From Thalassobacterium maritimum (GTDB taxonomy: Bacteria > Verrucomicrobiota > Verrucomicrobiia > Opitutales > Coraliomargaritaceae), in NCBI RefSeq assembly GCF_031127805.1, contig NZ_JARXHW010000015.1:1-64000 (forward strand): 64,000 bases of DNA. The letters are read 5' to 3'. The translations under genes were made by a program, and so were the position numbers. A model generated the notes under the pieces. That model worked only from the letters and a program-made list of their open reading frames with translations, was not told where the DNA came from and made no database searches. Of this stretch, positions 62,399 through 64,000 are shown piece after piece (the first letter of the stretch is position 1; each line of letters begins with the position of its first letter).

Positions 62399-63076
62399 AT
62401 GATTATGAAAATGCCGATAAGAGTGATGCTGGTCGAGGACAATGAAGAGTATCGCGATGTCATCAAATTTGCCTTAAACCGTGAAGAAGACCTCGAGCTG
62501 TTTAGTCAGTTCGGCACTGCAGAAATGGCGATCAGCAGCATCGGTAAAATACGCTCCAAGCTGTTTCCGCAGGTCATCTTGCTGGATATGCGTTTGCCGG
62601 GGATGAGTGGCTTGGAGGCGATCCCTCACTTTCAAGAGTGCTTGCCAGAGGTTAAGATCATCATTCTCACACAGTCGGATGCGGAAGCCGATGTGGTGCG
62701 GGCCATTGCTTTGGGGGCGTCTGGATATTTACTCAAGTCGGCGACCGTGCAGCAGGTCAACGAAGCGATTCGAACCGTGATGCAGGGAGGGGCCTCGCTG
62801 GATCCCAAGGTAGCTGCCTACATCGTCAAAAGTCTGCGTGAGCGCCCCGTGCCGACTTCCTCCAAAAAACTATTGTCCGACCGGGAGACACAGGTGCTGG
62901 AGTTGTTGGCAGATGGTTTGCAAAAACGTGAAATCGCGGAGCAACTGCATATCAGTTATCCGACCGTTGATGCGCATGTGCGGCATATCTATGAGAAGCT
63001 GGATGTTCGAAATGCGCCCTCAGCGGTGAGGACGGCTTATCGGATGGGGATTTTCGATTCAGACGAGTGGATCTAG
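62399..63076 (+). CDS. NarL/LuxR-type response regulator
   Basis: 225 residues; several starts (62399, 62405, 62411) are possible. The receiver domain has VMLVEDNEEYRD, acceptor Asp63 in VILLDMRLPGMSG, IILTQSD and YLLKSAT; the LuxR-type DNA-binding domain (about 155-215) reads LSDRETQVLELLADGLQKREIAEQLHISYPTVDAHVRHIYEKLDV. It is the cognate partner of the discoidin-like kinase encoded just upstream. Its target is unknown; the Verru_Chthon A and tandem secreted genes or polysaccharide genes are candidates. Confidence 0.95.
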   Translation: MIMKMPIRVMLVEDNEEYRDVIKFALNREEDLELFSQFGTAEMAISSIGKIRSKLFPQVILLDMRLPGMSGLEAIPHFQECLPEVKIIILTQSDAEADVVRAIALGASGYLLKSATVQQVNEAIRTVMQGGASLDPKVAAYIVKSLRERPVPTSSKKLLSDRETQVLELLADGLQKREIAEQLHISYPTVDAHVRHIYEKLDVRNAPSAVRTAYRMGIFDSDEWI

Positions 63077-63330
63077 CCTTGGCTTCTGTATCATTCTAGG
63101 CCTATGGCCGCCTCTCGTGAGCAGGTTTTGATACCGAATCGTGGTAGAGAATGTGACGCAGTATAGTGTATATAAGCGATAGTTTCCTGTCGTGGAAATG
63201 ATATATTGAAGTGCTATTATGCTTCGACCTGTGCTATGTGCCTAGTCGTTTCATTTAACGATACTAGCCCCATATATTTTCATCGCTGAATTGCCTACGG
63301 TCCGTATGGCACTTCGGCTGCTCCCATGAC

Positions 63331-64000
63331 ATGATTTACCCCTTAAAACGCATTGCTGCAATTTATTGCTTGTTTGCTTTCGTGTGGATCGCAGTGGCAT
63401 CAGCAGCGCCAAGAAATGAATCGTTGGCGGGGCAAATACAGCGTGCCAAGGCTTTGATTGGCAGTCAGCAGCTTGTTAAGGCGCGTCCGCTGCTACAAAG
63501 TTTACGAAAGAATCCCGATGTGGATAAGGGCGTTCACCCCACACTCGACTTCCATATCGCACTTTCCTACGTATTTGAGTATTTCCAGACGGATACACCG
63601 GCCGCCTTGCAGGAGGCGATTCAGCGTTTCACTGTTTTTACCAAGACTTATCCGAAGCACACGCTGGCTCCTGTGGCGCGTTACAACCTGGCGGATTTGC
63701 AAGCGGCCTCCAAAGAGTTTAAAGCCGCGCTTCAAACTTACATAACACTCTATCGCAATCCGGTGCCGGGCATTGAGCGTGACGAGGTGCTGCGGAAAAT
63801 TATTTTAATCTATATTCTAGAGAATCAGTGGGTAGCTGGCATCCCTTACTTCGAAGATGGCATGCGCTCTGCGGAGTCCTCGCAAGACCGCGTCACCTAT
63901 GCCGCCTATTTGTTGATAGCAAAAGCAAAGCAAGGGAATGTCAGTGATTCCCGGCAGTATCTTGAATTCTTTAATAGCTCCGCGCCAGTCTTTTATACGC
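63331..64000 (+). CDS. Exported TPR/BamD-like protein, 3' end beyond the window
   Basis: Open frame from ATG 63331 to the window end (223 codons, no stop), so truncated by the window rather than broken. MIYPLKRIAAIYCLFAFVWIAVASAA is a signal peptide. The body has repeated helical hairpins: IQRAKALIGSQQLVKARPLLQSL, LQEAIQRFTVFTKTYPKHTLAPVARYNLADLQAASKEFKAALQTYITLY, like the TPR repeats of BamD/YbgF-type proteins. The function and full length cannot be seen. The 254 bp before it contain no recognisable feature. Confidence 0.8.
   Translation, partial: MIYPLKRIAAIYCLFAFVWIAVASAAPRNESLAGQIQRAKALIGSQQLVKARPLLQSLRKNPDVDKGVHPTLDFHIALSYVFEYFQTDTPAALQEAIQRFTVFTKTYPKHTLAPVARYNLADLQAASKEFKAALQTYITLYRNPVPGIERDEVLRKIILIYILENQWVAGIPYFEDGMRSAESSQDRVTYAAYLLIAKAKQGNVSDSRQYLEFFNSSAPVFYT

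Noticed and set aside
63077..63330. Small gene in the gap before the truncated TPR protein
   Set aside because: Frames are short and interrupted, with no start context or similarity.

Overview
The window reads as the chromosome of a marine Verrucomicrobiota, probably order Opitutales / family Puniceicoccaceae (Coraliomargarita- or Lentimonas-like). The grounds are four PEP-CTERM proteins, a Verru_Chthon cassette A protein, two sulfatases next to a GH29 fucosidase, a FucP fucose permease, a GH141-like beta-helix enzyme and the general scarcity of Shine-Dalgarno sequences. The assignment rests on gene content and family knowledge, not on a search.

Region 1 (1-3.1 kb) holds a palindromic tandem repeat, enolase with its terminator, a low-molecular-weight tyrosine phosphatase and a TRIC-type membrane protein. 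Region 2 (3.1-12.3 kb) is a tightly packed three-gene unit: a secreted Ycf48/BNR-like protein, a CHASE2 class III nucleotidyl cyclase, and a very long FecR-TPR-outer-membrane-barrel fusion whose GTG start overlaps the cyclase stop. It looks like an envelope-to-cyclic-nucleotide signalling device and is the least ordinary operon here.

Region 3 (12.3-26.6 kb) is housekeeping: rpsP-trmD-rplS (no rimM between them), a coiled-coil membrane protein, a PAS histidine kinase with a receiver whose phospho-acceptor Asp is Asn, then ribH-nusB-ftsY-aroB on the minus strand, tgt (two of three zinc Cys replaced), nifJ and a DHODH-like partner. Region 4 (26.7-33.0 kb) has an HTH-metallo-beta-lactamase fusion and a uronate catabolism cluster (AraC regulator divergent from SDR, uxaC, a D-2-hydroxyacid dehydrogenase and an Ldh2-family dehydrogenase).

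Region 5 (33.1-44.6 kb) mixes PEP-CTERM surface proteins with a GH2 glycosidase, a sulfatase without signal peptide, a secreted beta-helix protein and a pseudopilin. A shared 14-bp motif (TTRAATAGMTTCAG) stands 115-127 bp before several of these genes, and in front of one the gap to ATG is filled by 17.75 copies of CTAC. Region 6 (44.7-55.2 kb) is a fucose / sulfated-fucan locus: FucP, an SSS symporter and a mutarotase-like lipoprotein on one strand, and divergently a GH141-like enzyme, a GH29 alpha-L-fucosidase and a sulfatase. The likely flow is desulfation and fucose release in the periplasm or outside, anomer conversion, then import.

Region 7 (55.3-64 kb) holds a lone Verru_Chthon A protein, two tandem paralogous secreted proteins of unknown function, a histidine kinase with two discoidin-like periplasmic domains, its LuxR-type response regulator, and the start of a TPR protein cut by the window edge. 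No tRNA, rRNA, CRISPR array, transposase or phage gene was seen.
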